This document shows positions 12,566 through 25,100 of a DNA stretch of 64,000 bases, one piece after another. Under the pieces are notes generated by a model that had not been told where the DNA came from, did no database searches, and saw only the letters and a program-made list of their open reading frames with translations. The DNA comes from Apiosordaria backusii (lineage: Eukaryota; Ascomycota; Sordariomycetes; Sordariales; Lasiosphaeriaceae), in NCBI GenBank assembly GCA_030549205.1, contig JAUKTV010000006.1:1382501-1446500 (forward strand), in the 5' to 3' direction. Each line of letters opens with the position of its first letter. The first letter of the stretch is position 1. The position numbers were made by a program, and so were the translations under genes.

Positions 12566-13539
12566 ATTTTCTTCATTTCATATCACACGATATCATTAAG
12601 TACCTACATAGAGTTATCAATAATCAGCACGTCTAATATTTCACTGAACCTTGTCTGTGGCATGATACCTTAGTTAAATGGACCTCTGTGAAAGTCAGGT
12701 TGTTAGTCGTGTTAAAGAGATGCTGATGCTTTCCTTTATTGAGAGGCATTGGAGCTACGGTACTTAGGTACTCGGGGTGTGTAAGTCCACTGAGACTTGT
12801 CCTTTGAAAATAAATAGACCTATTGGCCATCTTTTAAAGCCTTCTAAACTACCCGGTACCTATGTAACAGACTTCTAAAAGAAAAGTCTACTGCTCTTTT
12901 CAGATAGTCCGCAGGCTTTTATAAATGGCTGATAAGTTGTTAAGGATAATGAATAGGTGTTTAAAAACTGTTGATATGCCTGTTAACCATTCGTTTATCT
13001 TTTTGAGACGATTAAATAGGTTGGAAAAGATAGTCTATAGGCTTTTCAAAATAGTAGGTAGGCCTTTCAAGATAGTCTGAAAGTCTCATAACGTAGCTAA
13101 CAGGCCTGATAGCGACCCTTTAATATATTCAAATGCGCTAGAAATGTATTTCGTTGTCGACCACATGCCTTGCAGCTGAGACTTGGTTAGTTACCCCAAC
13201 GAGGTAGTCTGGTCATGTGGTTCCATAAGGTAGTAAAGAGTGAGGTTCTGGACTTAACACTTTTCCATATAGGCATCATTGCGAACTCTCGTTCGGTTTA
13301 ACATCAACATGGACCATACCGAAATCTGAGACCTCAATCGGTTGAAAGAACTTCAGTCATGCTTCATAAACTCGTTTGTATTCCGCAGAAAGTAGCGAAC
13401 GACGCCTATTTGTTTAAAATAGTCTCTACTCCATCGTCTGCCCAGGCCCCGCTTGTGCTGCTGATTCTACTATGCCTGTTCGCTCCTTGAAAAGAGATAT
13501 TAAACCCTAGCTAAACATATCTGACAGTGTCCCAGAACT
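12566..13539. repeat. Intergenic region with degenerate AAAGATAGT/GGCTTT repeats
   Basis: The region between the converging 3' ends of the exporter and the PKS is AT-rich. From about 12795 to 13110 it contains many degenerate units of the type AAAAGATAGTC followed by AGGCTTTT, the interior motif of the foldback elements elsewhere in the window. A possible end CTTGTCCTTTGAAAATAAATAG lies near 12797. No gene is seen here. Confidence 0.5.
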
Positions 13540-16500
13540 TCATCGCACATGTTTCTCCAAAAACTCGTATCCCTCTCGAACCGCTTCACTGCCTTGCGGA
13601 TACCTCATTTCCCACTGCTTTCCAATATCAAATAAATGTCTTGCTCCCCCATCAATTATCCTTAGCTCAGCATCGACACCTTCTTGTCTGAGAGCCTCGT
13701 ACGTTCTCTGGGCTTGTTGCCAGGGTATCAAGTCGTCCTGACGAGGGTGGATGAGAAAGGTCGGTGTCTTGTATCGGCCTTGTTGCACCTGAGCCAAAGG
13801 CGAAACCGCCACAATATCCTCTTCAGATACCTCCCTCTGGCCATCAATCGCCGTAAGGCCATGCAGGAGAACTTCAAGGGTCTTCCCGTGATGGTTCATA
13901 TACAAAGCCAGCCGGGAGCGTGGATCCATGTCAGACATCCACCCGCCAACCGCTTTGGCTGAAGCTGGCGGGTTGTATGCCGTGATTGGCTGACAGAATG
14001 TCGCTGTACCTTGGCCAACACTAATGGGGAAGACCGACTGTGATCCCTCCGGGATATTGGGTTGCTTCCAGAAGGAGTCTTGGTAGTCGGAAGGGCAGTA
14101 GAACGCCAGAACAGCCTCCGGAGGCCTGATGCCAAGGCGTGTCGAGTTCCAGCAGAGAGTCATGGCCAAGAGGCCACCTGTGCTCCATCCAATTGCAACG
14201 ACCCTCTCGCCGTCTATCTGGATGTCCTTTCTGGCGAGAGAGAGAGAAGGAAGCGTGTTTCTTATCCATGCAAGAGCCGAGGCCGTGTCTTCCATTGGGC
14301 CTTCCAGAAGGGTCGTTTCGGGACAGAGGCGATAGTCGATGCTCACGGGAATAAACCCTTTGGATAGAAGAAGTTCAGTCTGGTCAGGGCGAATATCGGC
14401 GCGTGAGAGCATTATGTGCCCTCCGCCATGAATCATCAATGCTGCCACGCCATTTAGTACAGTGATCTCCAGAAAGAAGCAGTAGATGACTTACCTACAG
14501 GACGAGGCGTCGTCGACTTGACCGAGCCGGAAGGGGGGTAATATATGTCTGCCATCAAATCAACTCCGTCGATGCTCTTGAAGCACGCCGTCTCCACCCG
14601 TGTTTCTTCTCCAACCTGCGGCATCCGAGCTTGTGGCGAAGTGTAGGCAGCGATCACTCGTAAAATATTTCCCTCTTGTGTCCCATCATCGCTCCACTTC
14701 ACAGAGGCAAAGCCAGCCTGCTTCAGACACCTCTCCCAAACCAGTTCATCGGCCAAGGCATGAGTCCGACCATCATCGAACCTCCACCAGCCCTCCAACA
14801 GCCCAAACACGAGATCGAACCAATACAGATTCCTCGTCAGCTCTACCAGACACAGGATACCCCCTTCCACAGGGTCTAGCAGTCTTCGAATATGGCTGGC
14901 CGAGACGACAAGGTTCTTGGTTGCGTGAATGCAGTTCGTCGACAAGACAACATCGTAATGCCCGTCATGCTTCGTTTCAGAGGATTCAATGTCCAGTGTC
15001 TTGAACTGCATCTCGATCTTCACCCTCCGTTGATGGGCATGGGAGGCAACCAAGGAAGTGAACTTTCTTTTCGCTGCCGCAACAAGGGAAGCAGACAAAT
15101 CTGTGAAGGTATATTCGACTGAGATGTCGGGTCTCTCAATTTGACTCAGGGCTTGTAAAAGAGGCCTCGTCGTTCCGCCTGTTCCAGCACCAATTTCCAA
15201 GATCCGGATGGTTTTTCGATTGCTTGTCTGGACAAGAGAAGAAAGGTAGTCAATGAGAACCAGGGTACCCGTTCGGAACATGGGTGCATTGAGGTAGACG
15301 TCCTCGAGCAAAGCCCGAGCGGAAGCTGTGCCGAACAGAATGTCAATCGGGTCGGCGGCGCCAGTCAAACAGGCTGCAAACTGGGAGGCCGTGGCGTTTA
15401 GGAGCTTGGTTTCGGAGGTGTGTTGCGGGAATTGTGAGAGCATTTGAGCGTAGAGAGCAGACGCAGAGGTTGGGTCGAGAGGCATGTGAGTGCGGCGATA
15501 TCTACCCACTTCATCACGAGTGATGAGCTTCGAATCCTCCAAGATTCTGTACAGCTGTGGGACAAGCTTGTTATGCCTGGCATCAAATGATCTGAGAAAT
15601 GGAACCTCTGACCCTGGCGCCATAAGGCTCAAGTCGTAATCTAGGTCTGCGAAAGCCGACACAACATATTGTGTGACGAGCTGGGATTGTAGGGGGTAGA
15701 CGTTGGTGCAAAAGTCCGAAAACAGTGTCGTGGAAGCGTGCCGAGTGTACTGGACAGTGGCTTGAGGAAAGGAGGCCCAGCCAAAGCCTGCGAGATCGGT
15801 GATGTCTATGTCGCTTTGCTTGTTTGTGTCGGAGTTGCCACACTCGGAGCCTGCTGTGGCGTGCTCCTCAGTCGAATCGACAGTATAGGACGAATCGCAC
15901 GTGCTCGATTCAACCTCTGAGCCTGACGAATCTGTACTGGTCAGGGGCTCTAACTCGGTTGTGTCAAAGAGTTCCGGTTGGGAAGTCTCCGATGCCGGTC
16001 TGAGAGATGTCTGGCCCGCCGACCTCTGCCGGACGAGACCAGCAAGGGCGGCAACATCGGAGCACTCCAACAGCTCGACCTGAGAGATTTTGAGTCTGAA
16101 CAAAGTCTCTATTTCCGCCAGCACCTCGCCGGCTAGCAAGGAATCAATGCCAAGCTCGGAAAAAGTACTTGTAGATGTGATCTCGTCAGCCGGCATCTCT
16201 ATGATGCTGCTAAGCATTTGCTTGATGTCGTAGTCCTCCTTGAATAGCTGATCTTGGGGTGTTGTTAACACCTAGACTCGCAGTTAGTAACTAGTCACGT
16301 TGTGGATAAAGGATCCTTCAAAAAGAGTTGATAGCCTCCAAAGATAGTCATCGGGGGTTAGAAGATAGTTGATCGGCTCCAAAGTTCGTTCAATAAGCAT
16401 CATGTCAATGCAGGAAATTCTTGACAAAATCACCAAATGAGTTTCTGTATTGTTGGTAGACACCAAAAAAACATGTAACTTACTGTTTGAGTCGCCGCAG

Positions 16501-19500
16501 TATTGTGTCCTTCTGTTGCTTGGAAGGGCGGATGATGGTGATGTGTTGGTGTGGGCGCGGATTGCACGGGTCGGGTGGGCTTCGTTTGAGGTAGAGAGGC
16601 CGGACGCGTTGTGCCATTCAGTCGCGAGAGGCTGCGTTCCAATGACTTGAGAGAAACGCCTCTGAAAGTAGCCCCCGTGATGGCAGCTACCAAGTCATTG
16701 GATTTCGCCTCGAACACCAGAATATCGTTGATCATCTCTTCAGTACCAGATGTCATCTCATACCTAGTATATACTCTCCACTCGGCGGGAGACCGCGAGT
16801 AGGTTGGAGAGAAAATCACCTCCTCAATGGCAGTGCACATGAACACCTGGCCAGACTCTCTAGAAGAGAGACAGTTGACGTGAATCCCAGCCACCTGGAG
16901 AAAGTTATCCAGAGCTACAGGGTCGCAGATGCCCTTGTGGAGGCCAGCTGGGGTTTCCGAGACTGGAGCCCCTACAAACCCAACAGCCTCGTTGCCATGG
17001 GCCGTCAAACACTTCACGCCATGGTAGTATTTTGCGTAATCGACCACGCTCGAAAACAGCTGGTACACCATCGGGCCAGCCACCTTGCTGGATGAATCCA
17101 GGCTATCCAGACGATCGAGGCGAGATTTGCGGAACATCTTGCTCATGACTCTGAGTTGGGTGTCTGTTTCGGCAGACGACAATGCGATTCGACCAGTCGC
17201 ATGCTGTGTCGACATGCTTTCTGCGGCGGTACCGGCATTTGAGGCCAGGCTGAAGACGATGAACGACCATGTGTTGGTAGCCGCTTGAGCCTCTTGATGG
17301 AGAGAAACAAGCACTGTAGTGTTCAAGTGGCTCAGGCTAAGGGGAGACGACATTGTTAGACCCTCAAAGTGAGGCATGGGCAGGTTCTCTGAAGGCATGT
17401 CGACAGCTACTTGAACACACCGAGCAACTATTTCAAGGTACATTGATGCTGGACACAGTGCCTGTCCAGTAACAGCGTGTCCCTTTGTTGCCAATTGGAA
17501 GATGATGGCATTGGTGTTGACCTGGAAGGTGTGCTTTGCGGAAGCCTGGTCGACGTTCAACAGAGTGATGAGATCTGCAGAGGAGTCATCTTGCTGCGGG
17601 ATGAGATCGGTGCTCTGCCTCAGTCCTCTGGGTTTGTAGTCAATCCAATGCTGTGTTTTCTCGAATTGGTAAGGGGGTATAGGAACAAAGTTGAAGCGGT
17701 TTTGGGGTCCAAACTGGAGGAATGGCCAGTGCTGCACACTGCATCCTGCTTGCCAAAGCTGAGAGGTAAGCGTAGCCACATTGGAGATTGCACCATCATC
17801 TCCCAGACTGACAGGCAGAAAGAGGTCTGATGATCTGCCCACTGACTTGTTGAAAAGGCGCTTGATCATGGGAATAACTGGCGACGCCGAGCCTGCCTCA
17901 AGCCAAACAGCCCCTTGAGGATGGGACGCAGCAATGCGAGTGACGGCATCGGCAAAGAACACAGGTTCTCTGGTGTGTCTAACCAGATTGCCTGCCGTGA
18001 AGCGGTCCCAGCTCTTGCCAAAAGTGCAAGTCTCGATCTTCAAACTTGGTGGCTTGACAACGAGGCTTTCAGAGACCTCCGCAAGCTTCTCAAGGATAGT
18101 CTCAGTCAGGTGTGAGTGATAGGCATGTCTGCTGGGGAGCATCACAGATTTGATGCCCTGCTCTCGACACAACTGTTCTGCCTGCGTGACCGCTTCCTGC
18201 TCACCTGCAAGCACAAGGCTTGTGGGGCCGTTGTAGCATGCGACTTCAATTTTCTTACCGGTCTGTTCGAGACTTTTATTCACCGCGTCGATGATCTCTT
18301 TGGCGTGAGAGTCAGGGCAGTCAACCGAAAGCATGCGCCCGCCGTCACTGCAAAAGTCACGAATGAGCCTTGCCCGGCCAGCAACAAATCGGAACCCGTC
18401 TGCGAGGGTCAGAGATCCCGCAACAACCAGGGCAGAAATTTGTCCAAAACTGTGGCCAATCAAGGTGAGATTTGATGCATCGAGTCCTGCGTCTAGCCAA
18501 CACCGCGCTGTTGAAACCTGCAGGGATAACAATTGACAGTGCTGGCGAATGATGTCCTCCGAAGCGGGAGTCGACGGTGAGAAAATGTCTGGGAAAATGG
18601 AGGGAAGGGAAAGCGCAACACAGACTTTGTCGCAGTGATCCTAGGAATTGTGTTAGCGCCTATATGTGGCAAGGGGCAATATTCAGGGGTATAATAGGGG
18701 CAAAATCAGGGGTATGTCAACAAACAATGCCACAAGTGCACGTGGTAACAACTTACAAGGTGATGACGGAGAATAGGACTTGAATCATAGAGACTCTTGG
18801 AAATAGAAACACTTCGCCCAGTTTGGCCACCAAAAGCTAGCACCACTGGAAGCTGAGTGGAAACAGATGTCATGGTTGCTGCGCGTGTATTGAGATGGGA
18901 AATCATGTCCCTGTAGTCTGAAGCAGTTAGGGCCACCCTGTGTGGAAACTCATGGTTTTGTGCCTTGTTGATGTTGTATGCGATGTCTTTGAAAATCGCG
19001 GTGACTGGTGGTGTCCATGCCTTCAACGCAGCCATCATTGACTGTAGCTGCTTGGGTGACTTTGCCGACAAAAGCACGGGGTATGTGGATGTTGAAGGTG
19101 TTGGAGCTGAGAGAAACGTTGTCGCAGCTGGGTCTCTGTATTCCCGAAGGAGTATGGCAGCATTGCTTCCTGCGGCACCATAATTGTTAACAAGTGCCAG
19201 TCGCCGACCGGCTGTCTGCCAGGGCCGAGCAGTTTTTGGGATCGTTATTCTGTCCGCAGAAGTCGTCTTGATGCGAGGGTTGAGGGTGACAAATCCCGCC
19301 TGTGGAGGAATCGTCGAAAATTGCAACATTAAAACGCTCTTGATGATTCCCGCAACTCCTGAGGCAGCTTCGCAGTGACCAATGCTATCTTTGACAGAGC
19401 CAACAAATAGTTCATCGTTGCGAAAGGGTCCACAAAGAGCCATACGTATGCTCTCATACTCCTTCGGGTCCCCAACTTGGGTGCCTGTAATATTGTCAGC

Positions 19501-21952
19501 CACGTACTTCCCAACAGCAGCAACACAAGAGAATGATCTCACCAGTTCCATGCGCTTCAACATAGGAAACTTCGCCTGGGCTAACCCCTGCCATGTCCAT
19601 TACTTTGTTGTACAACGAACTCTGAGAGCTAGACTCGGGTACCGTAATAGAGCTGCAGTTGGAGTTTTGATTGACAGCAGAGGCCGCAATAACACCCAAA
19701 ACCAAGTCGCCATCCGCAACAGCCTTGGAAAGGGGTTTCAATACAAGAATCCCTGAGCCTTCACCCCGGCAATAGCCATTCGCCGATTTATCAAAAGCCT
19801 GGCTAGAAGACCCATTGGGGTTGAGGAAGGACCCCGCAGCAAGAGCCTGGTGTAGTTCTGGGCTCGTTATGAGGTTCACCCCACCTGCTAACGCTAGTCG
19901 GCATTCGCCGGTCAGAAGCGCCTAATGGACCCATGTCAGTTAGGTACCTGGTATGTTTCAAGGTAAAAGGAGATGGAAACAACACGAAAATACCTATTTA
20001 TACCTTAGCAAGGGGTGTATTACATCTCAACGGACATCTCACGCTCCGTTCGACGCTTACCACAAATGCTAGATACGTGTCTATGACGTTCTTCAAGGCC
20101 TAGACAGTGTTGATACATGTCTTTAATGGCAGTCTAGAGGCGTTTGAAGAACAGTCACGCGTGTCTAGGGCATTGTTGTAGAGGTTAAACCGAGTGGTGT
20201 ATGTGTGCCAAGATGCAACGAACCCCGGGCTCAATAAAGTGCAAATAGACATCCTCAACGACTCAACTTACCTTGCACGCAGTGTGAACGGCCACCGCAC
20301 TGGACGAACAAGCAGTGTCAATAGTCATTGCCGGCCCATTCCAGCCAAAGAAATGGCTGATCCTCCCACTGATGAAGCTTCGTAGCATCCCGACCGCGGA
20401 AAATGAGCTTGCTTGCTCGCCAGCAAGGTTATTCTCGTATTCGACCTCGCCAACGCCCATGTACACCCCGACCTCTGTCTCCTTGTTCTGGCTTTTGATC
20501 TGGTGGTAGCCAGACATCGCGAGTGCCTCATAAGCGACTTGCAGGATTAACCTCTGTTGGGGATCCATGCTCTTGGCTTCCCGTCCAGAAATTCCGAAAA
20601 AGCGATGGTCAAAACCCTTTACGACCTCTTCGCTGAGAAAATTCCCTTGGTATTGTGCTTTGGAGCAGCGCGAGGTAACGCTTGGGTCGGACGAGTCGAA
20701 ACGGGAAACTGGGAGGGGACCAAATCCAGTTTTTCCAGAAACAAGGAGGTTCCAGAACTCAGAAAGAGAGTCTGAGGCAGGGAAACGGGCGGACATGCCA
20801 ATGATTGCGATTTCGTCTTTTGGCGCCGTTTTAGTGTCTGGTGAACTTACCATGCTGGGTGGAAGACGGGGATGCAGAAGGGAACGGGGGATAAGGCCGC
20901 CGGTGTGTGAACCGACGGGGATAAAGGTAAAGTTGTCGAGATCTCCGACGGTGTTGCGAAGGGTCTGGAGCCAATGGACGCGCTTGCAAAGTGTGAGGTC
21001 GATGGCGATGTCATGGAGTGATTGTGAGTTTGCTGCAATGATATTCGCATCGGCAGTGGATCTAAGGGGTGATCTCAAATCGGCGGCAGCGGGCAGCTGG
21101 AGTTTCGGATCCGAGAAACAGATCCTTTTCAGTGTTTGAGCTCTCTCTTCGTGTCTTGAGTGGTGAAAATAGCCGAAAATACCAATATCGGTCCATGACA
21201 ACGTCGCTTTTTGGAGCTGTTGTTCCAGCCAAGGCCGCTTGCTCTTTGGAACCGTGATGGTGAGGGTTTCGTCAAGAAAACATGATATATAGGCCTGCTG
21301 ACATGTTAGTACCTGCATATCATTTTGCGAGGAGAATGGTCAAGTTACTCACGCCAGGGATCTGGTCCAAAAGTGTCTCCAATAATGCCCTATCAGCTTG
21401 CGTCTTCAAGCGGACACACATAGCATCTGCGTGATGAGAAGGGTTTTGGCTGGAGTCGGCATCCACTGCTGCACCAATACATGCGGCAAGCCGCAGAGCA
21501 GCGGAGATATTCTGTTTGAAATCGTCCCAGTGCTTTGATGAAGCAATAGAAGCGGCGGAAAGCCACCCAATGCAGAAGCCCTGAACTTGTTGATTCGTCT
21601 GCAAGAGTGCCTCATGTGGTTGAATACCTTTGAGGCGAACGGTAAAGTCCACGGTCTGAGACACGATGGTTAATGGGGCCAACAGAGTGTTGCGCCGCCA
21701 GTCACTGTTCTCAAGCAGGAGTCTTCCGCCTTGAGCAAAGTCAGCAAGCTCGTGAAAACTCCTGCTGGGTTGGAAGTCCAATCCAAGCTGTTGTCCGAGT
21801 ATAGAAGAAAGAGAAGGAAGCTGGACAAGGGCCTGGGTGAGAAACCCTAGGTCATTGTTATCCAGAAGTACTTTCTGTAGTTGTGTCAACTGGCCCTCCG
21901 TCCAGTTGGTCACCTGAGGACCAAGTAAGAAGACTTGTTGCTGGGGGGCCAT
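13540..21952 (-). CDS. Non-reducing polyketide synthase, SAT-KS-MAT-PT-ACP-CMeT-esterase/TE
   Basis: Seven exons (21952-21353, 21297-20272, 19921-19543, 19484-18757, 18640-16484, 16271-14495, 14441-13540) sum to 7569 nt, or 2522 aa. Domains by approximate residue: SAT 1-330 with GFCIG (Cys127); KS from about 360 with DTACSSS, EAHGTG and VKDSIGH; MAT with GHSFGQ (Ser about 975); PT about 1265-1600 with His in GHAVTG and the downstream Asp in DPVALDNFLQ; one ACP with GIDSL (about 1670); a C-methyltransferase with EIGAGTGGTT (about 1977); and a C-terminal alpha/beta-hydrolase with HGGGH and GWSTGG. This order is that of synthases of C-methylated orsellinic-type acids (MpaC, AusA and Trt4 kind), so such a product is inferred. 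All catalytic residues I could check are present. The introns at 20271-19922 (350 bp) and 16483-16272 (212 bp) are enlarged by repeat elements. Confidence 0.93.
16296..16420. mobile_element. MITE-like remnant inside a PKS intron (between PT and ACP)
   Basis: The 212-bp intron 16483-16272 contains CACGTTGTGGATAAAG at 16296, close to the terminus CACGTTGTGGACAAAA of other copies. It is followed by several AAAGATAGT/GGCTCC units. The other end is not recognisable. The splice sites GTAAGT and CTAG are intact. Confidence 0.5.
19977..20215. mobile_element. Foldback element inside the KS-region intron of the PKS
   Basis: The 350-bp intron 20271-19922 has a long imperfect palindrome. GTTCTTCAAGGCCTAGAC near 20090 faces GTCTAGAGGCGTTTGAAGAAC near 20130, and the similarity continues outward for roughly 60 bp on both sides. 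The outermost ends are diverged from the GTGGACAAAA terminus. Splicing at GTAAGT and TTAG joins HTACK to ALLTGECRLALAGG, so the KS frame is kept. Confidence 0.6.
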
Positions 21953-24186
21953 TTTCGATTCTTGTGGTGGGGGGTAATAATCTCAACGCTGAAAGGCTGG
22001 CGACAACAGGTAAATGCAAAGACTGAAGGGGGTTCAACGGTAGGGCAAGCTGGAAACTCGAGAACTTGGAAAGCACTCAAGAGTGATATACCGTCATGAG
22101 GACTCCTTGGCCGATCTATTGATAAACAAATGGAGTCAAGTCTACAGGTCCCCACACAGTCATGTACACGGTGAGGTTGCTAAGATGCTCAAGAACCAAC
22201 ACCAACTTCATTCCCCCCATGCCTTCCGATCCCTGGACCGCGGGGTATTCCAGCATCTATTGACCAGGATCTAACCACATGTCGTATGGCTTATTTGTAT
22301 TTGCCTGCGTGTACAGTTCCATCCACCTGCCGCCGCCCTGGAAGAGACACATGAGGGATAAATGCCGAGCCTGACACCGGGGACCTGGTTCGCTGAGTCT
22401 CGGACAGGTGGCATCCGGAGGGAACGACCCGCCCAGTGGAGGGTGGAAGGAAAGACCTGCGTTCGCCTCCACTTCCTTAAGCTATGCCGTTCAAGAGTGT
22501 CACTCTATAGTTTATTAAAAGCGATGCAGTCTGAACTCCCAACTGTAAAAGATGTGAGCGACCGACACATGCTTATACAACGGAGAACTGCATCTCATAC
22601 CTCTGACCTTGATAGCAGCTCCTGAATCATGGCTTGATGAAGGTAAGACAATCATGATTTGGACTGGACCCGACAGAATGGGACCGAAACCGAACGCCTG
22701 CAAGGAGTTGTTGCGTTGTGATTGGCGACGGGTTGGTTAACGGCCCGCAAATTTGACCATCGGTGGTGGCTCTCCGAATCCAATCAGGAATGCAGCATCT
22801 GGCATCATACGTGGACGTCCCAAAGACCAACAAGCGGGGCCACGCCGGCGAATGGATCAAGCCTGCAACTCCGGTTATGTAGGCCGGCAAGGAGAGCTCG
22901 GTAGGCCTGCCAGCATGACTTGTCAGGTGGATTAAGTTGCCATATTTGATAGTGAATAGGATGTAGTAGGGGTTGGTCCAAAGCGGGGGCTCCCAGTGGC
23001 GTGCGTTTCCTCACCTACCTGACGGGCCAAAGCAAGTTGTTTTTCCCTGGTCGCCCCGGCCTTCCCTCATGTCTCGGTCGTGATTGCAGTTGTTAAGCGG
23101 CTCGTATTCCAAAAGCATGGATAGCGTGAACTTGAACGCACCCCACCTTCCTCAAGTCATTCAAATCGACAAAACGACCAGGTCTCACAGTGTAAATGAA
23201 TCGTGGCGACCTATTTGATACCCTTTTTAGACGCCGGTGTGTGGATTTCATGATGCGTCCCATGCAGAAGTCATATCCAACCTGAGGCTTGGGATAAGAT
23301 AACCAAGCGGCTGGAGTGTATGAAAAGGGTTTGATGCATCTGCTTCCCCCGCTAACAACCACGTACTTAGGTAGGTGGCCACGCAAATACAGTAGAAGAA
23401 TCCCATCTGCATGCTACCTCATGGGCTCCTGAACTAGCGGTGAAGATGCATGCTTTCCACACTTGGAAATGATAAGTAGACATGTACCAATTCATTGACG
23501 CAAGTGCACATGCAGCGGCACATCGGAAGCATCAATGACAAGGAGGGCATGAAGAATTTCTCCCAACGGTCCGTACCCCGCGCGGCAGTGGGACAGATGC
23601 GTCCCATTTGTCACTCAGCAACCAAAATGTGGACTCCCAAGCAAGCGGGGGGGTTCATGCATGTTTTGTTCGATTGCTTCAGGGGAAGGGGCCACCCGAA
23701 AGGGGAAACCCGGAATTATGTAACTGCATGCATCTAACATGGATGGGAACGTCGATGAATGATGCCATTTGTTCGAAATGACAACCAGTGACATGTAGAA
23801 TCTCATTGAACTCTACCACTTCCGTCGGTGGGCCGCTTCATCAGTACAGGCACATCATGAACAGGACCCGGCAAGCACTGGCAATGAGAGCAGCTCAGTT
23901 GACATAACCTATCTACCTAAATAAGGTATCTTGTGGGATCTGTCGAGAAGGCAGATTCCACACTATCTAGTGATGAGAATCGATACATGTGGTGATCAGA
24001 ATAAACTGATTGGGCATCAAGAACACGTGGTGAAAGGCGATATATGAAGATGAAGCCGGGCCGTGTGCAACCCTAACCCGAACTAGATCAATGGCCAGAG
24101 CCATCATCCTCCTTGCTCCAATGTAGATACCGCTGGTGAGCCTCGTCTGTGAATACCCTTATCCAGCCGCCCCAGAATCCAAGCAC
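21953..24186. other. Intergenic region upstream of the PKS
   Basis: This 2.2 kb contains the PKS promoter and the 3' flank of the LPMO gene. I found only short frames without recognisable motifs and no RNA gene or clear repeat. Confidence 0.5.
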
Positions 24187-24891
24187 TTAGTTGCCATTCC
24201 AAACAGCAGGGCCAGGCATACGATAAGCAGCTGGGTTGTTGGTCCACTTGTTGTAAGCAATGCCGGGGTCATTGGCGTTGTAGATACCAGGAATCCTGAC
24301 AAGAGGGCTAGGGTTGCCCCCTCCTGGCCCACTGATGCGAAGCTGGGCACAGGTAATATAGAACTGAGCGCGGCGATTATGGCCCTCGTGGAGGCCAATA
24401 TGCTCGATACGAACGAGATACTCTCCCGGAGGTGTTTTGGGAGGGATGGTGAATTCGAGCCTATCCTTATTGTAGCTGCACCAGTTGGTGTCGACATTGC
24501 CACCACCGCGGCAGAGGCCGGTCTCGTAGACCTTGAACCACTCGCCGGAGCCATCGTAGGTGGCCACGCTGCTGGGGGCCTTGGACATGTAGATGAATCC
24601 CGGGCCGGGGTGCTCGATGAGCTCGTTGTTGAACACCTTGAATCCGATTTTGTCACCGGCATTGACATCGTACGTTTGCACATTACCCCCCGGCTTGGCA
24701 CCGCGGTTGCAACGGAGCTCCTCGCTGGTGAGGATATCGGGAAAGGCGGGGTCATATCCGTTACTGTTTCGACGTACATAGCTGTATTCGCCTCCCACTC
24801 GCTGGCCGTTAACAATCAGGATGTTGAAGATGTAGTGGGCCTGAGCCTGGGCTGCGAGGCCGGCCAAGATGGCGAAGGATGAAATCTTCAT
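24187..24891 (-). CDS. AA9 lytic polysaccharide monooxygenase, secreted
   Basis: A single exon gives 234 aa. A signal peptide (MKISSFAILAGLAAQAQA) ends just before His19, which becomes the N-terminal histidine-brace ligand. The second copper His lies in EHPGPG (about 94), the second-sphere His in EHIGLH and the axial Tyr in QFYITC (about 178). All are conserved AA9 positions. The C-terminal stretch IPGIYNANDPGIAYNKWTNN is also family-typical, and no carbohydrate-binding module follows. AA9 enzymes cleave cellulose or related glucans oxidatively outside the cell. The gene stands alone between the PKS and a repeat-rich stretch, and nothing ties it to the polyketide genes. A 248-codon open frame on the opposite strand is only its shadow. 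Confidence 0.93.
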   Translation of the reverse strand: MKISSFAILAGLAAQAQAHYIFNILIVNGQRVGGEYSYVRRNSNGYDPAFPDILTSEELRCNRGAKPGGNVQTYDVNAGDKIGFKVFNNELIEHPGPGFIYMSKAPSSVATYDGSGEWFKVYETGLCRGGGNVDTNWCSYNKDRLEFTIPPKTPPGEYLVRIEHIGLHEGHNRRAQFYITCAQLRISGPGGGNPSPLVRIPGIYNANDPGIAYNKWTNNPAAYRMPGPAVWNGN

Positions 24892-24976
24892 GGTGAGGAT
24901 GCAGTCAGGGGAAAAGAGATGTGGTGTAATGCTGTCGTGTCACTGAGCAGTCAACTAAACCCGGGGCGAGTGTGCC

Positions 24977-24986
24977 CTTAATATAG
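24977..24986 (-). promoter_or_regulatory. TATA-like box upstream of the LPMO
   Basis: The minus strand reads CTATATTAAG about 90 bp upstream of the LPMO start, a plausible TATA position. It is sequence resemblance only. Confidence 0.35.
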
Positions 24987-25100
24987 ATCCCCATCGCCAC
25001 GGCTTTGCTAGTCTGTTGCCCTCTAGGCTATTGGGGCTTTTGTCTCTTTCACGACATTCAAGGCTGACATCTTGGCGTCATATCGCGGTTATTTAGTACT

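Noticed and set aside
24136..24882. 248-codon plus-strand open frame opposite the LPMO
   Set aside because: It mirrors the LPMO coding region, has no motif of its own, and the minus strand has a signal peptide and all copper ligands.
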